Assembly (NCBI RefSeq): GCF_003255815.1
Contig: NC_037689.1
Span: 141,516,266 to 141,580,265, forward strand
Source of the DNA: Theropithecus gelada
Taxonomy: Eukaryota > Chordata > Mammalia > Primates > Cercopithecidae
Length of the DNA stretch: 64,000 bases
Reading direction: 5' to 3'
Positions 23,330 through 34,772 of this stretch are shown here, in pieces. Every line of letters begins with the position of its first letter. The first letter of the stretch is position 1. The notes beneath the pieces were generated by a model, which ran no database searches, was not told where the DNA came from, and saw only the letters and a list, made by a program, of their open reading frames with translations. The position numbers and the translations under genes are program-made.

Positions 23330-23700
23330 TGGCAGTTGGTGGAAGATAGATCAGAATGATGAGTAAGAACAGAAACTGGGAAGCCAGTCAGGAGATCATT
23401 ACGGAGATGATTGTACCCTGGACTATACTGATATTTGTAAAAATGATAGAGAAGTAAATGATATTTGAGATACGTTTTGCAGGTAGAACTTTGTTACCAA
23501 TTGATAGAATAGTAAAAAGTAAATGGATAAACTAGGCTAGTCAAGGATGACTTTAAAGTTTCCCAATTATGTTTATTGAAAGAGTATGTTTCCATTTACT
23601 GATGTAGGGAATATTGACAGAAGGAAAAGGTTTGAAGAGACAATGTTCATTTCAATATTGGATATGCTGAATTAGATATGTTTGTGAGGCATATGGGCAC
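23330..23700 (+). repeat. Fragment of an old unnamed dispersed repeat
   Basis: Contains 'gtcaaggatgactttaaagt', 'ccatttactgatgtaggga' and 'ttcaatattggatatgctga', landmarks of an old mammalian dispersed repeat that I recognise but cannot name with certainty. Non-coding. Confidence 0.45.
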
Positions 23701-24317
23701 ACATAAAAATTCGAAGAATGCGGTGTGGTGCAGTCAGTGTAGCCACAAAGGAAAACAAGAACAAGGTCTAGAAGGAAGAAGTTTTGTTATACTTACAGGT
23801 CCAACAGAGCGGAGTTGCCAGATGTCACAGAGGACCCCAGAGGACTAGGCTTTTCTCAGGTGGAAAAAGATAGAAGCAAAGGAGCCAGAGTCTTTCTGGG
23901 GGTTTCTGTGGGAAAAGCAAGGCAGGGCAGAATAAACAACTTAATATTGGCTGGTTTGAATAATTTCAAAGGTCTTTGAGCTATAAAGATGGTCTCCAGT
24001 TTTTTATATTTGGCCCTAGGTGATTTAGGTCAAGGTAAGTCTTGGCTTGGTGTGTAAAGAGTTAGATAAGGCTGTGATTGGAGCTATAGACTTTGGTCTA
24101 TAGACCAAAGATTGGCTCAATTGCATATGCAAGACATGCTCCCAGCCCGGCCCTTTACTAACTCAAAGAATTGGCTAGCCCCGGCCCTGGCAGTCTTTAC
24201 ATGACTAGCAGCCTTTGTAAGATGTCAACATATCATAAAATACATACCATTTTAAAAAATGATTAATATAATAGTCAAATGTGAAAATGTGCAGAGAGAT
24301 CAGAAATTAGATATACA
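23701..24317. other. Unassigned sequence with a 20-bp perfect palindrome
   Basis: No gene or named repeat seen. A perfect palindrome, ctttggtctatagaccaaag, lies at 24091-24110. Two related 'cccggccct' words follow at about 24147 and 24181. Confidence 0.5.
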
Positions 24318-24962
24318 TTTTTTTTTCTTTTTTTTTCTTTTTTTTTCTTTTTTTTTTAAAATTTATTTATTATTATTATACTTTAAGTTGTAGGGTACAT
24401 GTGCATAACGTGCAGGTTTGTTACATGTGTATACTTGTGCCATGTTGGTGTGCTGCACCCATCAACTCGTCAGCACCCATCAACTCGTCATTTACATCAG
24501 GTATAACTCCCAATGCAATCCCTCCCCCCTCCCCCCTCCCCATGATAGGCCCCGGTGTGTGATGTTCCCCTTCCNNNNNNNNNNNNNNNNNNNNNNNNNN
24601 NNNNNNNNNNNNNNNNNNNNNNNNNNNNNNNNNNNNNNNNNNNNNNNNNNNNNNNNNNNNNNNNNNNNNNNNNNNNNNNNNNNNNNNNNNNNNNNNNNNN
24701 NNNNNNNNNNNNNNNNNNNNNNNNNNNNNNNNNNNNNNNNNNNNNNNNNNNNNNNNNNNNNNNNNNNNNNNNNNNNNNNNNNNNNNNNNNNNNNNNNNNN
24801 NNNNNNNNNNNNNNNNNNNNNNNNAAGTGTTCCTATTTCTCCACATCCTCTCCAGCACCTGTTGTTTCCTGACTTTTGAATGATCGCCATTCTAACTGGT
24901 GTGAGATGGTATCTCATTGTGGTTTTGATTTGCATTTCTCTGATGGCCAGTGATGATGAGCA
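24318..24962 (-). mobile_element. Young L1 3' end (L1PA-like) containing the assembly gap
   Basis: Minus-strand L1: tail at 24318-24357 as nine-T runs separated by single C at an exact 10-bp period, then the 3' UTR with the C-rich tract, then Ns, then ORF2 C-terminal region from 24825 to about 24962 ('ggccagtgatgatgagca'). It carries the 18-bp tandem duplication 'gcacccatcaactcgtca' in the 3' UTR, as does the nested L1 at 13739. It is 5' truncated. I could not find a clear target-site duplication. Confidence 0.92.
24575..24824. other. Assembly gap of 250 N
   Basis: Exactly 250 N. Both intact copies of the same L1 interval in this window (680-1109 and 13967-14396) are 430 bases long, so the gap length is probably a placeholder. 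Frames running through the Ns are meaningless. Confidence 0.97.
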
Positions 24963-25895
24963 ATCAATGTTTTCTACTTCACAATTGGAGCCAGGAAGTG
25001 TATTTTGATGTAGAAAAGATGAGATTTCAAAACATATCTCAAAGATACTGTAACCTTTGGATAAGTAGAGGAAGTGAAGGAAACAGAAAAGAAACGAATC
25101 AGAGAGGTAAAACATAAATCAGAAGAACAAGGTGTAATGAAAAACAAAGAAAGTGAATGTTTTTAAAAGAGGGGAATGATCTACTTCATCATATGTTCCT
25201 ATTAAATAGTCTTTACTGTATTACTTTAACTTCTCTTATAGTCAATTTCTACTTTTAAAAAAGCTGGAATATAAATACTTTGTAGAGAGGTGTTTGAGAT
25301 TTAATATATAAAGCAATACTACTCAAATTTAGGTCTAGGTACCAATGCTAATCCAGGAATTGTTTGATTCTAGTTTGTGATGAGTACAAAAATCGAAACA
25401 AAATGTTAAAAAAGAAATGTTTACAGAAAATGTTATGTCTCTTGAATCTAATCATTTAAAACATAGGCTTGAATCATGTCTTCGCTTTTCTCTGTTAAGT
25501 TTATATTAATGAATTCTTTTATTTTATAAAAGTGTGAATCCATGGTAGATGGTAGATGGAGAGAAAAACTGTTCTTAGACTACAGATAATTTAAAAAGTG
25601 CAGATATAAAACAAACATCATAGTGCCCTTCTTTAAATTGATATTGGTAAAACGACATCTATGAGGTTGTGTGTGTGTATGTGTGTGTACAGAAAAGATG
25701 GCTGAGTTATATAAAAAATTATAAGACAAAACTGCTTTCTTATAGGTTTCAGTAACCTTAAAATCTAGCATTTCTATTATAATCCAAGCATGTAACATAT
25801 ACATGTAAAATCACAGAGTAATTACTAAACTGGCATATCAATCTAGTCAAAATTATACTAATTAAAATATATTGCATGATAAAGCAATTAATGTC
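24963..25895. other. Unassigned AT-rich sequence
   Basis: No gene or named repeat. A short TG run lies at about 25668-25690. Confidence 0.5.
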
Positions 25896-26198
25896 TTTTT
25901 TTTTTTTTTTTTTTTTTGCGATGGAGTCTCGCTCGGTCGCCCAGGTGGAGTGCAGTGGCCGGATCTCAGCTCATTGCAAGCTCTGCCTCCCGGGTTTACA
26001 CCATTCTCCTGGCACAGCCTTCTGAGTAGCTGGGACTACAGGTGCCCGCCACCTCCCCCGGCTAGTTTTTTGTATTTTTTAGTAGAGACGGGGTTTCACC
26101 GTGTTAGCCAGGATGGTCTCGATCTCCTGACCTCGTGATCCGTCCATCTCGGCCTCACAAAGTGCTGGGATTACAGGCGCGAGCCACCGCGCCAGGCC
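25896..26198 (-). mobile_element. AluY, Old World monkey-type (AluYR-like)
   Basis: Minus-strand Alu with poly(T), 'gcagtggccggatctcagct' and 'cctcccgggtttacaccatt', which I associate with cercopithecid AluY. Flanking copies ttaatgtc and ttaatgcc at 25888-25895 and 26199-26206. Confidence 0.9.
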
Positions 26199-27455
26199 TT
26201 AATGCCTATTTTTAAGGGTTTAAAAAGGACCAATATATCAATATAGTTTGGGATTAGACTAGAATTTTCAGACAGCTTAAACTTGAGTTTATAAAATTGG
26301 GACAGTTGATTAAGTGATTCATTCAACCGAATTCATCAAGCCCTCACTATGAGTCAAGCACTGTTCTACTGCTGATAATATAGTAGCACACAATAGTTAC
26401 AGTTTCCGTCACAGAGTTTATAATCTAGGATTGGGGAAGAGTTAAAGTAAAACACACAGTGAATACAACATTTGAGGTGGTGATGAGCGGCATACTGAAA
26501 ATTTAAGGAGAGTCGTTTGGAGTGCTATTTTACATGGGATGATAAGGTAAAGGCTCTCTGACACAGAGAGATTTGCACAGAGACTTGGACTAAATGAAGG
26601 AGTTGGTCATGCTGATATTTGGGTAAAGAGTTTTTCCAGAGAGATGGAATACCAAGGGCAAAGAGAGATGGAATAGCAAGGGCAAAGGACTTGAGATAGA
26701 AGTATGTTTGCTGTTTTTTTGGAATACTAATGGGACATTGTAACTTGAGAAAAATAATTAAAGAAGGGAAGAGTAAAAGACGAAGTCAGAGAAATAGTGG
26801 GAACACAGATCTGTAGGGCATTTTAGGACAAAATAGGGCTTTTTTGCTTATACTTTTATCTAATTTGGAATCCATTGATGATTCTGAGCACAAGTATCAC
26901 ATGACTTGACTTATATTTTAAGAATGGTTCTGTTTCTTGAACATGGAGGAGTGCACATTAAGAGTCAAGGACACCAATGGGGAGACTGTGCGGCAGTCAA
27001 GGTGAGAGGTTATGGATGTATAATGACATCTAGATCAAGATTGGAGTGTCAGTGGAGATGAGAAGTGGGGGATTTTGACCACCATAGTAATCTTTCTATA
27101 ATTTGGACCTGACTTATTTCTCCAGTGTCAGTTCCTATTATATCTTTTCCAATGATAACAATATTAATATTAATGCTAATAGAAAGTATTAATTGAGCAA
27201 ATACTGTGTTCCAACACTTTTCTAAGTAGTGAGAAGAGGCAAAAAGATATATTTTTCACATAATGTCTCGTGTTAGAATGTCTTGTGTTAGACTATTGTA
27301 TATAAGCCTGTCCTATTCACATGAGAATATGATCGCCTCAGAGATAAGATACATATCTTACTCATCTTTAAAAATCCTATAGTACATGGAATAGTGCCCT
27401 GAACATAGTATTTACTTAATAAATCTTTGTTGTGTTGGCTCATAAAGATGGTGAG
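26199..27455 (+). repeat. Old unnamed dispersed repeat (about 26330-27060) and unassigned flanks
   Basis: The middle part follows the order of an old dispersed repeat: 'gtcaagcactgttctactgc', 'tagcaagggcaaaggacttg', 'gtatcacatgacttgactta'. Related pieces are at 3690, 23330 and 46990. An L2- or MIR-like 3' end ('ttacttaataaatctttg') lies at about 27340-27430. Confidence 0.45.
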
Positions 27456-27573
27456 GGGCCGGGTGCGGTGGCTCACGCCTGTAATCCTAGCACTTTGGGA
27501 GGTTGAGGTGGGTGGATCACCTGAGGTCAGGAGTTCGAGACCAGCCTGGCCAACATGATGAAACCCCCGTCTC

Positions 27574-27605
<32 letters not shown>

Positions 27606-27795
27606 ATATATATACATATATGAAATTAACCAGGTGTGGTGGCACATGCTTGTAATCCCAGCTACTCGGGAGGCTGAAGTAGGAGAATTGCTTGAACCCT
27701 GGAGGTGGACGTTGCAGTGAGCCAAGATCATGCATTGCACTCCAACCTGGGCGACAAGAGTGAGACATTGTCTCAAAAAAACAAGCCAAAAAAAA
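27456..27795 (+). mobile_element. Alu with an internal microsatellite
   Basis: Plus-strand Alu. Its middle A-rich linker is replaced by a (TA)n(TG)n(TA)n tract at 27573-27622. Target copies aaagatggtgag (27444-27455) and aaagattgtgag (27796-27807) differ by one base. Confidence 0.92.
27573..27622. repeat. (TA)n(TG)n(TA)n microsatellite inside Alu
   Basis: Alternating purine-pyrimidine tract of about 50 bp occupying the position of the Alu mid A-rich region. Confidence 0.9.
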
Positions 27796-27807
27796 AAAGA
27801 TTGTGAG

Positions 27808-28199
27808 ACGATTTATAAAATTTCCCACCCTAACCATGTTAAAACAGAAGATGGCCATAGCAAAAAATGATGTGAACCCAAGGAAATCAGGGACTGTCAT
27901 TATTATGCAATTTCACGAAGTTTAATAATGGGAACAGAATACTAGCTATTTTTCCAGTTTCCCCTCCTAATAGGCTCACACAGCAACATTTAACTCTCCT
28001 CCATAGTACTTAACACAGTTACAATTTCATAATTATTTATGTAAGTTTTATTTCAATTTCTGTAACCTCCACACAATTCGAAACTGTATGAAAACAGAAA
28101 TCAAAACCGTACTTTCAACATTCTATCTTTAAGCTTAGCAAAGCACTTGGCCTATCATAAGCACTTGATATTTATTAAAAATGAAAAAAGGTAACGGTA
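27808..28199. other. Mostly unassigned; old SINE or L2 3' end at about 28070-28190
   Basis: The segment ending 'cataagcacttgatatttat' resembles the shared 3' end of MIR and L2 elements. The remainder is not identified. Confidence 0.4.
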
Positions 28200-28318
28200 G
28201 TAAATTTTTACTGTGTGCTAAAATCTCTTCCAAGTACTTTACACAGATTAGCTCATTTAATATTTACCATAAATTTATTAAGCAGATATTATTTTCATTT
28301 TATTGCTTTGAATGAATT
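28200..28318 (-). repeat. MIR fragment
   Basis: Antisense MIR-like core: 'ttttactgtgtgctaaaatc', 'ttacacagattagctcattt' and 'attaagcagatattattttc'. Confidence 0.65.
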
Positions 28319-30566
28319 CTTAATTGATATATTCATTTTATTACCATAAATGAATTAATGAAAATAATAATGATCTTTACTGTACGGGAGGTTATGCCCA
28401 TAGCGCAGTCAACCAGCTCCCATACACAACCTCTGTACCCATCCCCCAACCCCTTGCAAAGGTGATCTTCCTCCTAAGCATAGCAAAAACTTCCAGCACA
28501 GGCTGTCGCCTTCTGAGAACTTACTGAATTGTTTGCTTTTCAACTGATTCTTTGTTTCACCTATGTGATTCCAAAAGCAATGATCTGATGAGTTTATTAA
28601 ACCAATCAGCATGTCTGATTAAATTAATAAAGTTTGTTTCGCAATTTATTGATGTAGCCTAAGAAGATTTCAATAAAAAGAAATAAATGCTTGTGAGCAA
28701 ATTTACAGGTCAAAGTCTCTTCTGATGATATCATTACCTATGAATTCAGCTCTTTTTGTGCCATTAGCAACGTAATACTTTCTCTTGGATATTTATTTTT
28801 CACATATTAATTCACACGCTTAATCTCATGTATTTAGATGTCTATTAGTTTTTATAATGATAATGAATAACAAGATTTATTCCAAACAAGTAGAAGTTCA
28901 TGCTATTAAAGTATCTAGCTGTTTCAGAAAGTCAGTCTCATATCCATATTGGAGAAGAATCTTTTATAATTTAAGTACAATGTGGCAGTTTTAGGTTAGA
29001 TTATGAAATTTGTCAATAAAAAACTATATTATTTCATTTAAACTACATAACTATTTAGGAAAAAAGAGAAGAAAATAGATTGGTTTTCCCTTTTAATTCT
29101 TATAGATGGACAGTATTCATCACTGTTTCATATTCCAAAAAGATGACATGCTGAATATGTATATCAACGGGGTAAAAATATAGTTACACAATTGCGGGCA
29201 TCTTAAAATCAATTAGTAGCTTAGTGTTATTCTTGTCAATTCCTTGACTGAATGCTCAGAGCCTGTTTAGCTTCTTGTGTTTTGAGGATATAGTATTCCA
29301 GCTCACAAAGGTCCCTGGCCAGGGAGGAGTTTTTTGTTGTTGCTGTTTTTCTCTCTCTTTTTTTTTTTTTTTTTTTTTGCCATTTTCCTACAATTTTTTT
29401 TTGTTATCATCACAGCTGTGTCCACCTCAAATAGATAGTTTGGAGTTACAAGAAGGCAGATTTTATATTTAGCTAGGATGAAGAATGTGCCTTTGTTTTA
29501 TGTTTTCCACTCTCTCTTAGGTCCTCCATGTACATCTGTCCAACAATGAAACTTGTTGCTTTGGGAATTAGCATCTTTTCAGCTGACATGTTTAAGCAGA
29601 AGCTGAAATTGTGAGCATCTGTTTGAGCTGTTGTAGTGTATAATTTTGTATTGGATGCAAGGTTAATATAGATTATATGTAAGATTTCAGTAACTAATTT
29701 ATTAAAAGTACCCCGGAAGCACAGATTTATAAAATGCAACTACCAACAAGTATTGTTTTGACATCCTTCTTTCTAACAGCTAATCTTTCAAAGTAACAAC
29801 TGATGATTTGAGCATGATAGTATATTCTTCCTAGTGTTCTGGGTCAAGAACATGTAGATAATTGTTTTTTTTTCCCAGCCACAGAAGATATAGAGTGAGT
29901 TTCAGAATCAGTCTGAAAATAGTATTTGGAATATATTCTACTAGCTCATCTCTTGTCCACAATGCTAGCAAAATTTCTTTTGGGAAGCAATGAAAATATA
30001 GTGTCTAGATATATGGTTAAGGATATCAAGTATGGAAATATATAACAAATTTAAAGGACAATAGACAGACTATTGGAAATCAGAACTATTATTGAAATAC
30101 TGACAAGTGCATTTACCCATTATGAGACATCTTCAGATACCCAAGGCAAAACCTTTCATCCATGCTAAAGGTAATGAATATGAGAGAAATACCTTTCTAT
30201 CTACATACCATTTTTTTTCTTTGGAAGTCTTTTAACCACATGAAATAATTAATTTTCCTCGTATCTACAAAGACCTGTTCACAATCCTACACAATTGCTG
30301 CTGATCCTCAAAGCAAACAAAAGACTTGACAACTGAATAAAACCATTGAATTTGATGAAAACAAATTTGAAGAAAATTCAATTAACCTAGATTTAGATTG
30401 GTAATATATTGAAATCTTCCTCTAGTAGATTATTAATAAAACCTGTAATAAAAAATGTACAAATTGATTAAATTTTCTGTATGCATTCTTCAAAATATAC
30501 CCAGTATAAAATTAATAATCTAGCATAATATCAACCTGAATAGAATTTTAAAAAATATTCTTGGTT
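28319..30566. other. Unassigned AT-rich sequence
   Basis: No gene, RNA gene or named repeat recognised over 2.2 kb. A T-rich run lies at 29356-29378. The longest frames are short and lack family features. Confidence 0.5.
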
Positions 30567-30840
30567 GGCCTGGCATGGTGGCTCACACTTGTAATCCCAG
30601 CACTTTGGGAGGCCGAGGTGGGTGGACCACAAGGTCAGGAGATCAAGACCATCCTGGCCAATATGGTGAAACCCTGTCTCTAATAAAACTACAGAAATTA
30701 GCTGTGTGTGGTGGTGCGTGCCTGTAATCCCAGCTACTGGGTAGGCTGAGGCAGGAGAATCACTTGAACCAGAAAGTTGGTAGTTGCAGTGAGCTGAGAT
30801 TGTCCCACTCCAGCCTGGTGACAGAGTGAGACTCTGTACC

Positions 30841-30867
<27 letters not shown>
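30567..30867 (+). mobile_element. Alu
   Basis: Plus-strand Alu from 'ggcctggcatggtggctcac' to a 27-base A tail at 30841-30867. The flanks aatattcttggtt and aatttccttgatt may be a decayed target-site duplication. Confidence 0.92.
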
Positions 30868-30871
<4 letters not shown>

Positions 30872-32039
30872 CTTGATTATCTCATGTTTAACTGCAAAAG
30901 ACTAGCAAAAGACTATGTGTGTCCCAAGGGGGATGAGATCAGTCTACATAGATGTGACAAAGAAGATCTATAATTAGCAATGATAGGTGTGATATTTAGT
31001 TTTTATGAGCTTGAGTTGAATTTGCTAGACATATCTTATGATAAATTATTTCAGCCCCCGGCTTGATGTACTTCAAGTTAAAATCTTTCCACTTTAAATA
31101 ACAATATATGTTTTATAGCTCAAAATGTTGTACTCTGTGTCCTAGTACATTTAGAGTGTTATATTACATAAATTAAATTCATTATAAATGATTTAGTTTT
31201 AAGTTTTCTTTCATTTAAAAATATAAAAATGAATAACTAACCACATACCTATTTGGATTTAACAATGAAGAGCAAAAAAGAAATAAAATAAACATTATGT
31301 ATACTCTTGAGGTATTATTTAGATTCTGAATAATTTGTTCATTTATTTAATTTTCATATCTTTTTAGATGAACTTCACTTTTGTACCTTTCATATTCCTA
31401 ACTTGTGGATTGGGTTAGGTTCTAGCCAGTTTGGTCTCACTACCTGCCCTATTTTCGGCAGTAACTCAGATTCTACTTCAGACCACTTGCAGTATCTGCT
31501 ACATTTAGAAGTGAATATACATTTTACTTATCAAAATAATAATAATATGACGTCTGAAAGATGCATGACAACATTACAGCCTTTAACTGAATATTGAAGC
31601 AAATGGTTACTATGAGTAATCAGCTGAATAATAGAGAGAAAAAAAGACACAATTTAACCAGTCACTTAGCATTGTATTTTAGAAGTTTGATTATTTTAAT
31701 AAAATGTTTATGTGTCACTTGTTATTTTTATAGCATAGACCTAAATGAAAGGCTATGCATAGCCAATAGAAAATACTGAGGCCAAAGAGATTATATCCAG
31801 AACATCAGAATTATTTAGAAAATTTTCCACCATTCTCACTTCCGTAAACACAACCATGAAAATCAGAAAGGTCCAACCTTATTGGTTATAATGTAAACTT
31901 TTTCCAATTCCTTTTCTGAAGCTTAACTTTTTAAATATTATAATTATTTTATATTAAATAAATAAAAATATTAAATAAAAATATTTACATTATAATAATA
32001 TTATAATCAGTAGGTTAGTTACATTAATTTACATTGCAA
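30868..32039. other. Unassigned AT-rich sequence
   Basis: No gene or named repeat seen. It ends at the 3' LTR of the ERV. Confidence 0.5.
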
Positions 32040-32885
32040 TGAAGCAGGATACTTCCCTGACCCTTTTGCAGGACTTGCAACAGGGGTGTCTTGGTTACTT
32101 AGTCTGCTGTTCTCAACTCCTCGTGGGAGGGATTGTGTGAGCAAATGAGGCTGGAACTGGAGTGCATGAGTACTGGAACTGGCTGGCTGTTTTGGTGCCG
32201 GCAATAGCAAACTCCATGTGGTCCCTGTGGCAGCATCCAGATGGGGGTGCCAGTGACCCTCGAAGCCCCAGAGGGCATGTTACAGCACTCTTTTAGTTCT
32301 GCCATCCATGGACAGCTTAATTGTTTACAGCTCAGTGGGCCTGAGGCTGCCCTCTGCCAATGAGGGCAAAGGGCCAGTGTGACAGCCTTTTGTGTCCACA
32401 CTCATGGCTCCTGAGCTCTTGTCTGGCATCCAGGAAAAATGAGGTCATACAAATGAATCGAAGGATGGCAAATGCAGGGAATTTTATTGACAATGAAACT
32501 GGCTCTCATGGAGAAGGGGAGCTGAAAAGGGGGCAGGGTGGGAAGGTAATCATCCCCAAAGTCTGACCATCTCCAGCTGGATTGTTCTCTGAAGTTACAC
32601 CATCAAGCTATCCCTCTGAAGCCAAGCTGCTTCTCTCCAATGTCCAGCCATAGTCCCTGACATCCAGCTGCCTCTCCTTTCTGCCAGCTGAGTCTGGGGT
32701 CTTTATAAACACACTATGGGATGGAGTGGGGGCATGGTGGTTTAGGGTAACAAAACATTTGAGCCAGAAAACAGGGACATACTTCTCATTTTGGGCTGAA
32801 TTCTCAGACTTTTTGGCTTGAAGGTGGGACTTCGCCAGGGACCCACCTTGTCTGCCTAGAATTTCTCTGTTTCCTGTTGCTGTCA
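32040..32885 (-). repeat. ERV 3' LTR (class I)
   Basis: On the minus strand the LTR begins 'tgacagcaacagg' directly after the polypurine tract and ends 'tatcctgcttca', giving TG...CA ends and about 846 bp. A TATA-like 'gtttataaagacccc' lies near 32697-32711 and an AATAAA polyadenylation signal near 32482-32490 ('caataaaattccctgc'). The right-hand LTR needed to confirm its borders is not present. Confidence 0.82.
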
Positions 32886-32898
32886 TTTCCCCCTTCTG
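32886..32898 (-). promoter_or_regulatory. ERV polypurine tract
   Basis: Minus-strand agaagggggaaa sits immediately 5' of the LTR start. This is the position and base composition of a retroviral plus-strand priming site. Confidence 0.8.
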
Positions 32899-33599
32899 AA
32901 AAGGCACATCTAACTGATGTTAGAATACAGACGATGACTGATCTTAGCTACTTCCTGCTGATAGGGATCATTGTTTTAGGGAGAACAGCAGTCAGATTCC
33001 TTCCAGAGATCTGCCTAAGGGTCCCTGGCAAAAGAGAGCCATCATTTGAGGCTCCAGTTGCCTAGCTGTTTGGAGTTTGATGGTGAGAAGAAACCAGTTT
33101 TACAAGGTTAAGTATGCATTAATCAAATATGTGTATGATACAAAAGGGATTAAAGCTAAGAATCTAGTGTCAAAGATTACAGAAATAAGAAGTAAAATAT
33201 ACTATTAATTCTGAAAACAACATTATAACCTGTGGTGTACAACAGAATAAAGGTAAGAACAGCAAGCATAGGCAAAACTATAAAGAGGATATCCATGGAA
33301 GGTAAATTATTAACACTTTTGTTTTGTGAATTTTAGCTTGAGGTCCCTGATGTCTTCACATTGGTATTTTGGGTGCTCTTCTGGGCTGATGGAGGTAACT
33401 CCATCAGCTCCCCAGGCCTTTATTCAGGTATAATGAATGCAAGAATATATTCCAGCGACCTTTATTGCCATAGGAATAGAAAGAAGTACAGTGTGAGGTC
33501 CCTCCCAATCTGGGCTTATAGAGGGAGAAAGGGAAGGAAGTAACCTGAGAATAAAGGAACTTTGAGACGTCTGTTGACAGTGCCTGCCCAAATAAGTGG
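32899..33599 (-). other. Remnant between ERV RT and 3' LTR
   Basis: About 700 bp that would hold the rest of pol and env in a complete provirus. No conserved integrase or env motif is visible in any frame, so the genes are deleted or decayed past recognition. Confidence 0.5.
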
Positions 33600-34180
33600 G
33601 AGCTGTCTCAGAATCCCTGAGGTAACAAGGTCACATTTAACTGGATGGTTTGGTTAGAGGGATTCTCAAATGCAAACAAATACTGGGAGTTTGGGTGTAC
33701 TGCTATGCAGGAGAAGGCATCCTTTAGGTCCAGGACTGTTAACCATTTAGTCCCCTCAAGTATTTGGGCTAGCAGGGTATATGGATTGGGAAACACTGGG
33801 TATATTGGAACCACAGGTTCATTAATGAGGCAGAGGTCCTGAACTAGTCTCCATTCCCTGTTGGGTTTTTGTACCCCCAATATTGGGGTATTACAAGGGT
33901 TGTTTCAGGGTTTGAGGAGGCCCTGTCACCTTAAATTATCAATGGTGGCTTCTAGTTCTTTCCTAATGTCTGGTTTCAAGGGATATTGTTTCTGGTTAGG
34001 AAAGGAAGTAGTATTCTTAAGGTGGATCCAGACCCGTATGGCAGTTGTGGCTTGGACTATTTTCCCTTGAATTGCCCAAACTTCTGGGTCATAACCAGTC
34101 TCCACTAGGGGGAGACAAAGAGCTTTTTCCTAGGGCCATCAGGGCAGTGGTCCCCATATGGGCCAAAATATCCCTGCCCA
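33600..34180 (-). pseudogene. ERV pol fragment: N-terminal reverse transcriptase
   Basis: The minus strand encodes the N-terminal RT fingers and palm. It includes 'VQKPNREWRLVQDL', 'WLTVLDLKDAFSCIAVHP' (motif A with its aspartate) and a 'LPQGF' block at the left end. A stop interrupts the frame near 33930 and reading ends soon after the LPQGF block, before the catalytic YxDD motif. RNase H and integrase are not found. In a complete virus this enzyme copies the RNA genome to DNA; this copy is dead. Confidence 0.9.
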
Positions 34181-34242
34181 ACAGAGGAGTTGGGCTTTCA
34201 GGCATAATTAGAAAGGCATGGGCAAACAAGAGGTCTCCCCAG

Positions 34243-34494
34243 TCACAAATAAATGGGTTTTGAAAAACAGCGGGTTAAAGGTCTTCCTAAGACGCCCCTC
34301 ATGGTCATGCTAAGAGAAGACAGGGAGTCCAGATTGAAGAGGAGAACTGAGAGACCAGCACCAGTATTCAAAAGGAGGTCCAGTTTTTTTCCTTCGATTT
34401 CCAGAATTACCCAGGGCTCCTTGATGGTAATGATGGTCTGGACCACCGGAGCTGGAGAGAGGAGTCCCAGGACCCAACAGTCCTGATGGACCAT
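34243..34494 (-). pseudogene. ERV protease fragment
   Basis: The minus strand encodes a retroviral aspartic protease N-terminal part. The active-site region reads 'LDLLLNTGAGLSVL', where asparagine stands in place of the catalytic aspartate of the DTG triplet. It lies in a different frame from the gag knuckle region just upstream, either from the natural gag-pro arrangement or from indels. The loss of the catalytic residue and the short length make it inactive. Confidence 0.8.
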
Positions 34495-34772
34495 TTGGGA
34501 GATTGGCTCTGGACACAGTGACCAGCATCCCAGGGACAGTCCACATTCCTGTGGTCCCCATTGCAGATTGGACAGGGTCTAGGTGGTTTCCTCACGGTGC
34601 CTGGGCAATCCTTTCTAAAATGCTCTGGCTTACCGCATCTGTAGCAGTTAACAGGTGCACCTTGGGGATTCTGGGATTTGTGGGCTTGCATGGTGGCCTC
34701 TGCCTCTTTCCTGTGTCTCCTCTCTCTCTCCTGGGCCTCCTTATCTCTATTATAAAAGACTGAGGTGGCCAC
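34407..34772 (-). pseudogene. ERV gag nucleocapsid fragment
   Basis: The minus-strand frame carries a basic, E/R-rich stretch ('KEAQERERRHRKEAE') followed by a zinc knuckle 'CYRCGKPEHFRKDC' (CX2CX4HX4C) and a second knuckle-like 'CPICNGDHRNVDC' (CX2CX3HX4C). Such motifs in nucleocapsid bind the viral RNA genome. Two knuckles occur in several class I ERV families. The downstream part of this frame overlaps the protease in another frame. Confidence 0.88.

Noticed and set aside
24421..25115. Long frames crossing the N gap
   Set aside because: They are open only because Ns contain no stop codon.
27288..27776. Frame with repeated TH and Y residues
   Set aside because: Product of the TA/TG microsatellite and Alu antisense.
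28319..30566. Possible host exon in the 2.2-kb unassigned stretch
   Set aside because: No frame with recognisable protein features and no convincing splice-flanked block; nothing to support a gene.
32360..33065. Plus-strand frames over the ERV LTR as host coding sequence
   Set aside because: They lie in the LTR and the polypurine region and show no conserved domain.
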